Below, piece by piece: positions 1 through 9,103 of a stretch of 64,000 bases of DNA (the first letter of the stretch is position 1; each line of letters starts with the position of its first letter). The translations under genes and the position numbers were made by a program. Below the pieces are notes generated by a model, which was not told where the DNA came from, did no database searches, and saw nothing but the letters and a program-made list of their open reading frames with translations. The DNA lies in the NCBI GenBank assembly GCA_963678235.1, contig OY782766.1, positions 2,480,001 to 2,544,000 of the forward strand, given 5' to 3'. This stretch comes from JABMQB01 sp963678235 (GTDB lineage: Bacteria; Bacteroidota; Bacteroidia; Bacteroidales; Prolixibacteraceae).

Positions 1-349
1 TTGCATAAAATGGCTGACTTTCACCAATGGCATCCCTTAAATCGAAATCATTCCAATGATCCTTACTTTTTAGCAATTTCCGACAAGACCCGAGTCCCAT
101 GCCTAACCCAAATTTGCGTGAAGCAAGTGCTAAATTTCGATTAATCTTTCCTGCAATTTCAGTTCCTCCGGTCATGCTTGACACCCAAATTGGTGCCCTT
201 AATTCTTTATTTAAAAAAGGAATTTTGGGGAAAGGTTTATCCGGGCTTTTGCTTAAAAGTGGTTCATAATAAAATCGGGGGTCATTTTTTAAGCTCCCGA
301 CCTGGGCTTCAAAGGCAAGATTTATATGGTCTAATTTGCGGTCACTCAT
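1..349 (-). CDS. fni: Type 2 isopentenyl-diphosphate delta-isomerase, N-terminal part (runs off the window)
   Basis: About 116 N-terminal residues are visible; the rest lies beyond the left edge. The start MSDRKLDHINLA and the later segment APIWVSSMTGGT are characteristic of the FMN-dependent type 2 IPP isomerase, where the SSMTGGT loop sits at the flavin site; a GMGLGS stretch follows, also typical. The enzyme interconverts isopentenyl and dimethylallyl diphosphate in isoprenoid synthesis. The ATG at 347-349 is the first in-frame start. It lies 56 bp downstream of the acyl-CoA dehydrogenase gene on the same strand, so co-transcription is possible though the pathway is unrelated. Identification is strong; completeness cannot be judged. 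Confidence 0.88.
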   Translation of the reverse strand, partial: MSDRKLDHINLAFEAQVGSLKNDPRFYYEPLLSKSPDKPFPKIPFLNKELRAPIWVSSMTGGTEIAGKINRNLALASRKFGLGMGLGSCRKLLKSKDHWNDFDLRDAIGESQPFYA

Positions 350-405
350 ACAATTAACTGAAATGTATACAAATTTAGTCTTTTAATGCATGTGTGAAAT
401 AGAAA

Positions 406-1578
406 TTACCATTGTTCATTTAATATTTTACGGGAAATAACCATTCGCAGGATTTCACTGGTGCCTTCCCCAATTTGCAGCAACCTTTGGTCTCGGTAAA
501 AACGTTCCACGTGATTTTCGCGCATTAAACCGGCCGCCCCAAAAATTTGTACCGCCTCATCGGTCACTTCTTTGGCAATTTCGGAACAATACAATTTTGC
601 CATTGCCGATTGTTTCCCAAATGGGTATCCATTATCTTTCAACCAACAAGCATTGTACAAAGTGTTTCGGGCATTTTCTATTTTCAAAGCCATGTCGGCA
701 AGTTTAAACGATACCGCCTGAAAAGATGCAATGGGCTGACCAAATTGCTTTCTTTTTTGTGCATAATCTTTGGCCATTTCATAGGCTCCCTGGGCACACC
801 CCAGGCCCAATGCTGCAATTGAAAGCCGTCCGTTATCAATGGTTTTAAGCATAATACTAATGCCTTTCCCCCTTGTTCCAAGCAGGTTTTCTTCTGGGAC
901 TTTCACATTCTGAAGTTGTATGTCGGCATTGTCGGCGGCACGCCACACCAGTTTACCGGTCATTGTTTTTTTTGTGTAGCCCGGCAAAGAACTGGGTACG
1001 AGTATGGCTGAAATTTCTTTTTTGCTTCCGGCACGAACCCCGGTAATTGCAGCCACAGTCATGCCGCTGGCAATTTCAGAACTGGCGTTGGTAATGTATA
1101 ATTTAGATCCGTTGATAATCCATTTTCCGTTTTTAAGCTCTGCCGAAGTTTCAACCGCCTGTGCATCCGACCCGGCATTTTTTTCGGTTAAGCCAAAGGC
1201 CCACAGGTTTTCACCAGTACATAAATTTGGTATAAATTTTTGCTTTTGCTTCTCGGTTCCGAACTCTACAATTGGACCAATACCAAGTGAATTATGTGCA
1301 GCAAGGGTAGCCCCAACCGAGCCATCAACCCTGGCAAGTTCTTCCACGGCAATTATATACGACAAGGTATCTTCACCCTGACCTCCATATTTTTTAGGGG
1401 CATTTATTCCAAAAACACCCTGTTTCCCTAACTTTTTAATCAGGGCAACAGGAAATTCCTCCTTCTTATCGTATTCCAGAATTACAGGCTTTATTTCGTT
1501 CTCTGCAAAATCCCTGATTTTCTGCCTCAACTCCTCGTTTTTTGGTGTACTAAAAACGTTCATACTCATTTGAATCAT
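406..1578 (-). CDS. Acyl-CoA dehydrogenase of the leucine-degradation (liu) operon
   Basis: 390 residues, full length for a soluble FAD-dependent acyl-CoA dehydrogenase. Visible family signatures are the FAD/substrate segment WAFGLTEKNAGSDA, the middle beta domain, the RKQFGQPI helix and the C-terminal QIGEGTSEILRM segment, whose Glu (about residue 371) occupies the catalytic-base position of short-chain/butyryl-CoA dehydrogenases. As last gene of an operon with methylcrotonyl-CoA carboxylase and methylglutaconyl-CoA hydratase it is expected to oxidise isovaleryl-CoA (LiuA role), but human isovaleryl-CoA dehydrogenase carries its base on another helix, so the substrate is inferred from context. 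Three nearby in-frame ATGs (1578, 1569, 1563) make the exact start uncertain. Confidence 0.85.
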   Translation of the reverse strand: MIQMSMNVFSTPKNEELRQKIRDFAENEIKPVILEYDKKEEFPVALIKKLGKQGVFGINAPKKYGGQGEDTLSYIIAVEELARVDGSVGATLAAHNSLGIGPIVEFGTEKQKQKFIPNLCTGENLWAFGLTEKNAGSDAQAVETSAELKNGKWIINGSKLYITNASSEIASGMTVAAITGVRAGSKKEISAILVPSSLPGYTKKTMTGKLVWRAADNADIQLQNVKVPEENLLGTRGKGISIMLKTIDNGRLSIAALGLGCAQGAYEMAKDYAQKRKQFGQPIASFQAVSFKLADMALKIENARNTLYNACWLKDNGYPFGKQSAMAKLYCSEIAKEVTDEAVQIFGAAGLMRENHVERFYRDQRLLQIGEGTSEILRMVISRKILNEQW

Positions 1579-1606
1579 TAATTTTCACTTATGAAACAAC
1601 CATTGC

Positions 1607-3619
1607 TTAATTGAGTTCCAATTTTTTTACTATTTTTTTTGACGGCAGTATTAATGCCATTAATTGCCCTTCTTCAACCTGCTCGTTTTGTCTAATATTT
1701 ACACGCTCAACAAAACCGGAAATTGGGCTCAAAATTGTATTTTCTGTTTTCATTGCTTCAATAACCATCAACACATCCCCTTTTTTTATTCGATCACTTT
1801 CTTTAACATGGATTACCACAACCCTTCCAAACAAAGGGGAATTGATTTTAATTTCCCGGTTATTTTCAAATTTTTTGGACTTCTTAACAATGGTAGATTC
1901 TGACAGGATTGAATTGGAAGTCAGCTTGATAGACATTCCCAAATAATGCACATACGTACATCCATTCTCCTTCAAATAAGATAGTTGATATTTTTGGTTT
2001 TCGAAATGAAACGAAACAAAAGGCTCATTTATTTGATAATCGCTTAGAGAAAAACCGTTTCCCTCAACACTTAAATCAATACCTTTTGCTCTTTTTTCCC
2101 AGCTCAAATATACATCTTTTCCATTGACCTGCACATTTATTTCATTTTTCAATCGCTGATATCCGATTTGTTCCCATACGTTATTGGGATCTTTTTTGGT
2201 TTGAATAAAATGAACAAGCGTGTAAGCTATTGCTAAAACATGTGAGGATTCCTCCTTCAATTTCAAAAGGTTGCCTTTCGACTCATTATGTGTTTTCTCA
2301 ATATATTTCGTATAAAACAGGTTGTTTTTAAAATCATCCCCGATAACAAGTTGTAGTAGATAAGCAAGGTTGTTTTCGATGCCAAATATTTCGGTTTGCC
2401 CTAAACATTCCGCAAGTTTTTTAATTCCTCCTGCCCTGTTTTTGTCCTTAACCAAAACTTTGGCAAGCAAGGAATCATACGTTTGTGGCAATATCATATT
2501 GTCTGCAATATGCGTGTCGATTCTTACACCTTTTATCTGATCTAAATTTTGCTTAAGGATTTTCCCCTGAACCGGCATAAAATCGTTGTATATGTTTTCG
2601 GCATATATTCGTGCTTCGATGGCATGGCCTTCAATAGCAATCTCGTTTTGGTTCCATTCCAATTTTTCACCGGAAGCTATTTTTAATTGTTCTTTCACCA
2701 GATCAATTCCGGTAATCAATTCGGTGACTCCATGCTCCACCTGAATCCTGGTATTCATTTCCAGGAAATAAAAGTTTTCATTGCGATCGACCAAAAACTC
2801 AATGGTTCCTGCACTTTGGTAGCCAACTGCTTTTCCAATTTTTACCGCTGCATCTAAAAAATTTTTCCTTGTTTTTTCGGAAATTGTGGGCGAAGGTGCT
2901 TCTTCAAATATTTTTTGGAACCTCCGCTGCAACGAGCATTCGCGTTCGTACAAATGAATCAGATTGCCAAACTGATCGCCTAACAATTGAACTTCAATAT
3001 GCCTGGCTTTTTCAAAATAATGCTCCACATAGAGCTTAGAATTGTTAAAATAGTTTTGCGCTTCACGTCCTGCTTTTTGCAAATATTCCGGCAAATCATG
3101 GGCTTGATTTACCACAAAAATACCTTTTCCACCACCGCCTGCCAGCGGTTTAATCATAATCGGAAAATCAAGGTATTTGGCACTTTCCAGCAATTCATCC
3201 ACCGAACCTGAAATGCCACTGATAACAGGAACGCCAATCGATTTTACAAAACTCCGGGCTTTTACTTTATTGCCAAGCAGCTCCATGCTTTGGGCAGTGG
3301 GACCGATAAATATTAATCCATTCTCAACACAAAGCCGTGGGAATTCCGGATTTTCAGAAATAAAACCATAACCGGGGTGAATGGCATCGCATTGTTCATT
3401 CAAAGCAACCTCAATCATTTTCTTCGCCGATAAAAAGGTATTTTCCAAATGATCATCCTCCAACAAAACAGCTTTGTCAGCAAATTTTACATGCAAACTG
3501 GCTTCATCGTTCCGGGTGTAAACCGAAACCGTAAATATGCCCATTTGTTTTGCTGTTTTTATTATGCGAACAGCTATTTCGCCCCTATTGGCTATTAATA
3601 ACCTGCTTATTTTTTTCAT
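1607..3619 (-). CDS. liuD: Methylcrotonyl-CoA carboxylase biotin-containing (alpha) subunit
   Basis: 670 residues. The N-terminus (ISRLLIANRGEIAVRI) is a biotin carboxylase start; the ATP-grasp domain with the glycine-rich loop GGGGKG and the catalytic segment EMNTRIQVEHGVTE follows, then a less conserved linker, and a C-terminal biotinyl domain with EAMKTEN, the biotinylated Lys being near residue 624. This layout is shared by methylcrotonyl-, propionyl- and geranyl-CoA carboxylases. The leucine-pathway assignment comes from the neighbours: the beta subunit has MCC-like motifs and a methylglutaconyl-CoA hydratase lies between them. It carries out ATP-dependent carboxylation of biotin, the first half of 3-methylcrotonyl-CoA carboxylation. 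Spacing to the genes on either side is 21-28 bp, consistent with one operon. Confidence 0.88.
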   Translation of the reverse strand: MKKISRLLIANRGEIAVRIIKTAKQMGIFTVSVYTRNDEASLHVKFADKAVLLEDDHLENTFLSAKKMIEVALNEQCDAIHPGYGFISENPEFPRLCVENGLIFIGPTAQSMELLGNKVKARSFVKSIGVPVISGISGSVDELLESAKYLDFPIMIKPLAGGGGKGIFVVNQAHDLPEYLQKAGREAQNYFNNSKLYVEHYFEKARHIEVQLLGDQFGNLIHLYERECSLQRRFQKIFEEAPSPTISEKTRKNFLDAAVKIGKAVGYQSAGTIEFLVDRNENFYFLEMNTRIQVEHGVTELITGIDLVKEQLKIASGEKLEWNQNEIAIEGHAIEARIYAENIYNDFMPVQGKILKQNLDQIKGVRIDTHIADNMILPQTYDSLLAKVLVKDKNRAGGIKKLAECLGQTEIFGIENNLAYLLQLVIGDDFKNNLFYTKYIEKTHNESKGNLLKLKEESSHVLAIAYTLVHFIQTKKDPNNVWEQIGYQRLKNEINVQVNGKDVYLSWEKRAKGIDLSVEGNGFSLSDYQINEPFVSFHFENQKYQLSYLKENGCTYVHYLGMSIKLTSNSILSESTIVKKSKKFENNREIKINSPLFGRVVVIHVKESDRIKKGDVLMVIEAMKTENTILSPISGFVERVNIRQNEQVEEGQLMALILPSKKIVKKLELN

Positions 3620-3640
3620 TAACGCTTCTTAACCTTCAAT

Positions 3641-4408
3641 TCATTTCTTCTTATCAAAGAACAATTTCATTCTTTTTTGAACTTCTTTAGAATGGACCAA
3701 TTCAGCCAGGATTGCAGTGGTACCTTCCAATTCCTTAATTATTAATTGCTGATGCCTGGCTTCGTTGATCAGTTTTTTTATTTGTTGCACTGCATTTGCC
3801 TCGCTCCCTTTTAGTTCCTGTAACAGTTTGTCCAATTCCTTTTCCAATTGTCCGTTTGCAGCCAGATGGCTCACCAAACCAGCCTTCTCGGCTTTAATTC
3901 CATTAAACACTTCACCTGTGAGCATAAGCCCTTTTGCTTTTGAGCTATCCATTTTCATACTTACAAATGGAGAAATGGTTGCCGGAATAATTCCCAGTTT
4001 AACTTCTTTGAAAGCAAATTGGCAATTCTCTTCACTCACCACAAAATCGCATGCCGATACCAGGCCAATTCCGCCTCCCATAACCGACCCGTGGGTTGCT
4101 GCAATGGTTATCTTTGGTGAATTATATATTGTCAGTAAAAGTTCAGGCAAATCGTTCAGGGTTTCTTTTGTTTGCTGCATATCCAACTTTCCCAATTGCC
4201 TGAACCAGCTTAGATCGGCGCCAGAACAAAATGAAGCACCCTTCCCTTTAAAAACAATAATTTCGACATTTTCATCGCTACTCAGCTCTTGCACTGTTTC
4301 TTTTAAAGCATTAATCAATTTCGGATTTAATGCATTGTGCACCTGAGGCCTGTTCAGGGTAATGGTGGCAACCTTTCTATTTTTATCAACGATCAAAGAA
4401 TCTGTCAT
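3641..4408 (-). CDS. liuC: Enoyl-CoA hydratase/isomerase family, probable methylglutaconyl-CoA hydratase
   Basis: 255 residues, a standard crotonase fold. The two oxyanion-hole segments are visible as GASFCSGADLSW (near residues 58-69) and HGSVMGGGIGLVSACDF (near 105-121), and EVKLGIIPATISPFV matches the form typical of AUH/LiuC methylglutaconyl-CoA hydratases. The expected reaction hydrates 3-methylglutaconyl-CoA to HMG-CoA. It sits between the two methylcrotonyl-CoA carboxylase subunit genes and its start is 3 bp after the stop of liuB, so translation is likely coupled. No HMG-CoA lyase gene is present here, so the last step of leucine breakdown must be encoded elsewhere. Confidence 0.85.
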   Translation of the reverse strand: MTDSLIVDKNRKVATITLNRPQVHNALNPKLINALKETVQELSSDENVEIIVFKGKGASFCSGADLSWFRQLGKLDMQQTKETLNDLPELLLTIYNSPKITIAATHGSVMGGGIGLVSACDFVVSEENCQFAFKEVKLGIIPATISPFVSMKMDSSKAKGLMLTGEVFNGIKAEKAGLVSHLAANGQLEKELDKLLQELKGSEANAVQQIKKLINEARHQQLIIKELEGTTAILAELVHSKEVQKRMKLFFDKKK

Positions 4409-4411
4409 ACT

Positions 4412-5977
4412 TTACATTCTAAAAACACCAAATTTTGGTTTCCCAAACTTTTTATTTAAAACAGTGGAAACAGCCATGGCAAGTACTTCCCTGGTATTTT
4501 CAGGCTCAATAATGCCATCGTCCCAGAGCCTGCTTGTACTGTAATATGCGGCACTTTCCTTTTCAAATTGTTCGGTTAGCTGGGCAGCCTTCTCATTTCC
4601 AATTGTATTTAACACACTTGCAGCCTGCTCGCCGCCCATCACCGAAATTTTTGCATTTGGCCACATAAAAAGGAAGTTGGGATCGTAGGCACGGCCTGCC
4701 ATGGCATAATTTCCAGCACCATAAGAACCACCAAAAACCAGGGTAATTTTAGGAACCGAAGCATTTGCCACAGCATGGATAAGTTTTGCACCACTTCGTG
4801 CAATCCCGCTATGTTCGTGTTTCTTACCAACTATAAAACCAGTGATGTTCTGTAAAAATAGAATGGGCACTTCGCGATGAGTGCACAGCTCAATAAAATG
4901 GGCGCCTTTTAATGCGCTTTCGGAAGTCAGGAAACTATTGTTGGCAATTAGCCCTACCTGAAAACCCATGATATGGGCAAATCCGGTGACAAGGCTTTTA
5001 CCATATTCGGCTTTAAACTCCTGAAACTTACTCCCATCCGTTAATCGGGCAATAAGTTCGTAGGCGTTGATCTGCTTTTTCAGGTCTAACGAAATCAGCC
5101 CGTACATTTCTTCCATGGGGTAAAGGGGCGCGTCCGGTTGCTTTTGATTGTTGCTTTGGCGATCGGGAGCTTTAAACGACAACACAATATTCCGGCAAAT
5201 TTTAAGCGCCTCCACATCATCCTCGGCAAGATGGTCGGCAACGCCCGAAATTTTGGTATGCACATCGGCACCCCCAAGTTCTTCGGCACTTACATCTTCA
5301 CCCGTAGCAGCTTTTACCAGTGGCGGGCCACCAATAAAAATAGTTGCTTGGTTTTTAACCATTACCACTTCATCGCTCATTGCCGGAACATAAGCACCGC
5401 CCGCAGTACACGATCCCATTACCACCGATATTTGCGGAATACCTTCAGCCGACATTTGTGCCTGGTTATAAAAAATCCTCCCAAAATCAAATCTGTCGGG
5501 AAAAACATCGGCTTGTTCGGGCAAAAATACACCGCCCGAGTCAACCAGGTAGATACAAGGCAAATGGTTTTGCATGGCAATTTCCTGTGCCCTTATATGC
5601 TTTTTTATGGTTTCTTTTATGTATGTTCCTCCTTTAACGCTTGCATCGTTGGCAAGCACCACGCATTCACGGCCATGAATAAGACCAATGCCAGTTACAA
5701 TTCCAGCCGAAGGAAATTCATTGTTGTATTGATCGAATGCTGCCATGGGCGACAACTCCAAAAAAGGTGTACCCTTATCCAGCAAAAGATTGATCCTCTC
5801 GCGGGCTAAAAGCTTGCCCCTATCTCGGTGTTTCTCCAATGCTTTTAGCGGACCATGTGAAATTGCACCACCCAGTTTTTCATCATATTCTGCCAACAAC
5901 CCTTCATAAAGCTGAACGTTGGTTTTATATGTTTCTGTTTCCTTATTTACAAATGATTTTATTGCCTGATACCCCAT
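4412..5977 (-). CDS. liuB: Methylcrotonyl-CoA carboxylase carboxyltransferase (beta) subunit
   Basis: 521 residues, the usual size of acyl-CoA carboxylase beta chains. Two crotonase-like carboxyltransferase halves are visible. The segment YLVDSGGVFLPEQADVFPDR followed by FGRIFYNQAQMSAEGIPQI closely follows the MCC-type beta subunit rather than the propionyl-CoA carboxylase type. Glycine-rich oxyanion-hole segments occur as GSCTAGGAYVPAMSDE and later GGSYGAGNYAMAGRAYDP. It transfers the carboxyl group from biotin to 3-methylcrotonyl-CoA. It is the first gene of the minus-strand operon; the upstream 338 bp separate it from the divergently transcribed lipoprotein gene. Confidence 0.9.
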   Translation of the reverse strand: MGYQAIKSFVNKETETYKTNVQLYEGLLAEYDEKLGGAISHGPLKALEKHRDRGKLLARERINLLLDKGTPFLELSPMAAFDQYNNEFPSAGIVTGIGLIHGRECVVLANDASVKGGTYIKETIKKHIRAQEIAMQNHLPCIYLVDSGGVFLPEQADVFPDRFDFGRIFYNQAQMSAEGIPQISVVMGSCTAGGAYVPAMSDEVVMVKNQATIFIGGPPLVKAATGEDVSAEELGGADVHTKISGVADHLAEDDVEALKICRNIVLSFKAPDRQSNNQKQPDAPLYPMEEMYGLISLDLKKQINAYELIARLTDGSKFQEFKAEYGKSLVTGFAHIMGFQVGLIANNSFLTSESALKGAHFIELCTHREVPILFLQNITGFIVGKKHEHSGIARSGAKLIHAVANASVPKITLVFGGSYGAGNYAMAGRAYDPNFLFMWPNAKISVMGGEQAASVLNTIGNEKAAQLTEQFEKESAAYYSTSRLWDDGIIEPENTREVLAMAVSTVLNKKFGKPKFGVFRM

Positions 5978-6315
5978 AAGCAGAATACCTATTTTTTATT
6001 TCTATCTATGACAAACAAAGGGCAGTTTGGTTCATAATCCAGGAAAGGATTTGAATGGAAATCACAAAGGCAAATCGCCGGGCAATAGAAGGCAACATTT
6101 TCCTTTGTTATTTTCATATGGGATGCTTACCTTGCAAAAGCTACGAAACCCGGATGCACAATAGAAAGCAAAGAAGCGAAGCGGCCTACCCAAAGGCAGA
6201 TAGAACAGCCCCCGGATTTCTTTAGCAAAACGTTGTATTTTGTGGATATAGATGGAAGTTGGGTTACACCAACGTTAGGCACCATAAAAACAGACACTGC
6301 AAAATTTGAAACATA
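5978..6315. other. Intergenic region with an attC-like half site
   Basis: Divergent spacer between liuB and the lipoprotein gene. Near its right end, at 6271-6284, is AACGTTAGGCACCA, which contains GTTAGGC, a match to the integron attC R-prime core GTTRRRY, 32 bp before the lipoprotein start. No complementary left arm was recognised, so a full attC-like hairpin is not shown on this side. A 56-codon open frame (6055-6225) overlaps the spacer but resembles nothing recognised and is probably not a gene. Confidence 0.45.
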
Positions 6316-7494
6316 ATGATTAAAATATCTCTTCCACTCATTTTCATTATCGGCTTGATTAGTTGTAAATCATCTACAGAATCAATTGACTATTTGGGAC
6401 AAATGCAACCTGATTCTATTCCTGTGATATTTGCACCTGATTTAGTCTCAATTAACGGCAGACTTGAACATGGATTATCCTTCTCACCAAATATGACGGA
6501 ATTAGCATTTGGTATCCTAAACAAAGATGACTTTAGTGGAAAAATATACTATTCCAAAAAGGTCGATAATAATTGGACTGAGCCAGTGATTTTTGAACCA
6601 TTGAAAAAAGAATGTGTTTATCTGCCTTATTTTTCTCCAAATGGAAAATCCTTACTTTATGCTCAAAGTAAACCTTATGCAGACAACGGATATACAGATA
6701 TTTGGATGATTGAAAAGACAAATGATATTTGGAGTTCTCCAAAAATATTACAATCTCCATTAAGTTCGACAAGCAGGGAAGCTAACGCCTCTATGACAAA
6801 TGATGGAACAATTTACTTTTCTTCAAATAGGAATTGCGAGGGAAAAGAAGATTGCCACACTGCTGATTTATTCTATTCAAAATTAGTGGATAATGAGTAC
6901 CAGAGCGCAGATGTGATTTCAGAATTTATATCACCGAATGATGAGGAAAGTGTTTTCATTTCTCCAAAGGAAGATTACATTATTTTTTGCAGGTATACAG
7001 ATAATGAAACCTGGATGGATTTATATATAAGTTATCGTGACATTAATAACAACTGGATTGAACCTCGAATAGTGGATTCAACAATAAATTCGAAAGATTG
7101 GGACAGACGACCATTCGTAAGTATTGACAATAAATATTTATTTTTTACTCGATTGCAAATTGGTAAAAATGGATTGACTGAATCAGATATATACTGGGTT
7201 AATACATCAAAATTGTTTAAACCTTTTGTATATAATCCAATTTCTGACACAACAGTAAATGTTGGAGAGGATTTTGAAATATCAATTCCAGCAGATTATT
7301 ATAAAGACGTTGATGATAAGAAATCAATTTTGAGCGTTAACCAAAATAAAATAGACTGGATAGAATTCGATAGTGAGAATATGAAATTATCTGGATTACC
7401 AGCTGTGGAAGGGGATTATGAATTAACAATTTCAGCAGTTGATAAGCATTTGAATAAGACAGAAAATAAGATAAAAATAACTGTGATAAAATAA
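6316..7494 (+). CDS. PD40/TolB-type beta-propeller lipoprotein
   Basis: 392 residues. It begins with a lipoprotein signal peptide ending LISC, so Cys17 should be lipidated and the protein envelope-anchored. The body contains repeated WD40-like (PD40) blades, visible as SPNMTELAFG, SPNGKSLLYA, TNDGTIYFSSNRN, SPKEDYIIFCR and SIDNKYLFFTR, each followed by a short polar strand. The last 90 residues (from about VNVGEDFEISIPADYY) look like a cadherin/Ig-type domain. Such proteins are usually surface or periplasmic; no substrate can be inferred. AT-rich composition and the attC-like repeats on its flanks suggest a mobile cassette gene rather than part of the neighbouring metabolic operon. Confidence 0.75.
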   Translation: MIKISLPLIFIIGLISCKSSTESIDYLGQMQPDSIPVIFAPDLVSINGRLEHGLSFSPNMTELAFGILNKDDFSGKIYYSKKVDNNWTEPVIFEPLKKECVYLPYFSPNGKSLLYAQSKPYADNGYTDIWMIEKTNDIWSSPKILQSPLSSTSREANASMTNDGTIYFSSNRNCEGKEDCHTADLFYSKLVDNEYQSADVISEFISPNDEESVFISPKEDYIIFCRYTDNETWMDLYISYRDINNNWIEPRIVDSTINSKDWDRRPFVSIDNKYLFFTRLQIGKNGLTESDIYWVNTSKLFKPFVYNPISDTTVNVGEDFEISIPADYYKDVDDKKSILSVNQNKIDWIEFDSENMKLSGLPAVEGDYELTISAVDKHLNKTENKIKITVIK

Positions 7495-7498
7495 TTAC

Positions 7499-7632
7499 GG
7501 TGCCCAACAATGTATAAAAATAATAGCCGAGATAGCAGTGAAATCAAGGGTTTTGGCCCGCTTCAACCTTCTTGTAACTTGACAAGAAAGTACGCCGCAA
7601 TCGGCTACTATTCTTATACTTACCGTTCAACA
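7499..7632. repeat. Long imperfect inverted repeat, attC-like, behind the lipoprotein gene
   Basis: Starts four bases after the lipoprotein stop. The left arm (about 7499-7533, with GTGCCCAACA, ATGTATAAAA and ATAGCCGA) pairs imperfectly with the right arm (about 7600-7632, with TCGGCTACTATT, CTTATAC and CGTTCAACA). GCCCAAC matches the attC R-double-prime core RYYYAAC; the right core GTTCAAC is degenerate. An internal hairpin TTCTTGT/ACAAGAA lies at 7569-7588. The beginning (ATAATTACGGTGCCCAACAA) closely matches the start of the repeat at 9791. Size and layout resemble integron attC sites; the integron origin is inference since no integrase is present. Confidence 0.55.
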
Positions 7633-7643
7633 TAAAAAGAAAA

Positions 7644-7670
7644 ATGAAACTTAGACTAATTATAATATTT
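7644..7670 (+). pseudogene. Displaced 5' end of the TPM-domain gene (signal-peptide start)
   Basis: ATG at 7644 followed by eight codons gives MKLRLIIIF, the start of a signal peptide, ending exactly at the left copy of the 9-bp duplication ATAATATTT where the insertion element begins. Removing the element together with one copy of the duplication joins this reading frame to codon CTA at 9113 of the downstream gene, giving MKLRLIIIFLLFLGIQPRSQ, a normal signal peptide. The frame match is exact, which supports this as the original start. Confidence 0.75.
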
Positions 7671-9103
7671 CACTATTAACCGACAAAAGTCGGGATTTTA
7701 AATTTTATTCTCTCTATCGCCCTGTATATGGGCGACTAGTTTATTTTTTCAAATCAGACCCCAGCTTAAATCAGGTTTAATTGAAGCTGACCGGGAGGTT
7801 CGCCAACCTGTATTTTATACGCCCGGCTGGTGCTTCGAAGCAATTCTACCATGTCGAGCATACTTATGAGGTGTATCCTTATTAGTGAAGCAACGACAGA
7901 GAATGCTTTCTTTGTTTGTGCTATTTTTTGAATAACAGTCATTAACAGTTGGGCAATCAGTGTACACCAAACCTGTGTCCTTATTGCATTTTCGTTTTCT
8001 CCATAAAAATAATGCAGTTGGAAATTTTGTTTCATTTTTTTGAACAGCAACTCTATTCCCCAGCGTTTTTTGTAAAGAAAAGCAACCTCTTCGGCAGTTA
8101 TATCAAAATTGTTGGTTAGGAATTCAAAATACCTGTTCTTTTCATCCTGATAACATACTCTCCGTAAACGGATTTTTTTGAAAACTTTCAATTGCCTTTT
8201 CCCGTTTTCATCTTCGGGATGGTAGGTAAGTTCAATAACCTGGTCACGGAGAACTTTGGCTTGCCCTTTTTTTCGGTAGTGTTTCCGTTTTTCTTCAACA
8301 ACATCATATACCGCATTCTTTTTTAGCCGTGTAACAAAATAGACCTGTTGTGCGGTCCATAAAGCAAACTGGTGGTAATAATTATAAGCTTTGTCGAACA
8401 CTATCATGCTATGCGATATCAATTCCAAGCTTTTCAGAAAGTTTTTGTCGTGGACTTTTGCTGCTGTGATTTTCACAAACCGTCCTACAGACTGTACCGC
8501 GTCAATAAGCATGTGGACCTTCAGCCCACCTTTCTTTTTGCCATCTCCTTTAGGGTTACGCCCAACTCCTTTTAAAATATCGCTAAACAAACGGATTGTG
8601 GTTGAATCGATTAAAAGTACTTCTTTAAAAGTCAAGCCAAATGTACGGCTGTCCGATAAAAATGATTTGTACTTATCCACCAAGGCAAAGTATAAATCTT
8701 CAAAAAAACGGTTATCCCGGTTTCTCAACCCATCGCTGGCTGTGCTCTTCGCTGGTGCCTTTTCCAAACCAAGATGGTTTAGCTTTCCTCCCAAAGCACG
8801 TAATCCTTCACAGGTTTCTGTCATTGAGTCGCAGCGGCTTAAAATCCCAAACAACATGGTAATTAGATGCGTCTTAGCCTTAAATGCCTTATAATACCGG
8901 TCACTGTCGTGTGATTTTATGATGGGCGATATGTTGACTTTTAAGACCAAATCTATTATCTGTTTAAAAATTGGCTGTCCGACAAATTTTATTTCTTTAT
9001 TTTTATCCATGTTGTAAAGAGTTTTCGCAAAAATCAATTTACAACTTTGAAGGGAAACCGAAAGGGAGTACCTTCTTTTAATTATTTTAGTCGGACACTA
9101 CTG
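7671..9103 (-). mobile_element. IS4-family insertion sequence, 1433 bp
   Basis: Boundaries were deduced from the sequence. The left end reads CACTATTAACCGACAAAAG and the reverse complement of the right end reads CAGTAGTGTCCGACTAAAA, a 19-bp imperfect terminal inverted repeat with 13 matches. Both ends are flanked by ATAATATTT (7662-7670 and 9104-9112), a 9-bp target duplication, a size known in the IS4 family. One transposase gene occupies most of the element on the minus strand. It interrupts the signal-peptide codons of a TPM-domain gene. Intact transposase and perfect target duplication suggest a fairly recent insertion. The exact end could shift by a base. Confidence 0.88.
7766..9010 (-). 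CDS. IS4-family DDE transposase
   Basis: 414 residues from the ATG at 9010; the open frame extends to a TTG at 9037, but MDKNKEIKFVGQPIF is the more natural start. An N-terminal domain of the type found in many Bacteroidota IS4 transposases precedes the DDE catalytic core. Catalytic motifs visible: LLIDSTTIRLFSD (first Asp), IVFDKAYNYYHQF (second Asp) and YKKRWGIELLFKKMKQN, which is the YREK signature (Y-2-R-3-E-6-K) of the IS4 family carrying the catalytic Glu. No frameshift or internal stop, so it is probably active. Confidence 0.92.
   Translation of the reverse strand: MDKNKEIKFVGQPIFKQIIDLVLKVNISPIIKSHDSDRYYKAFKAKTHLITMLFGILSRCDSMTETCEGLRALGGKLNHLGLEKAPAKSTASDGLRNRDNRFFEDLYFALVDKYKSFLSDSRTFGLTFKEVLLIDSTTIRLFSDILKGVGRNPKGDGKKKGGLKVHMLIDAVQSVGRFVKITAAKVHDKNFLKSLELISHSMIVFDKAYNYYHQFALWTAQQVYFVTRLKKNAVYDVVEEKRKHYRKKGQAKVLRDQVIELTYHPEDENGKRQLKVFKKIRLRRVCYQDEKNRYFEFLTNNFDITAEEVAFLYKKRWGIELLFKKMKQNFQLHYFYGENENAIRTQVWCTLIAQLLMTVIQKIAQTKKAFSVVASLIRIHLISMLDMVELLRSTSRAYKIQVGEPPGQLQLNLI

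Noticed and set aside
6055..6225. A 56-codon open frame between liuB and the lipoprotein gene
   Set aside because: No recognised family, no promoter or plausible start context, and it sits in a spacer next to attC-like sequence.
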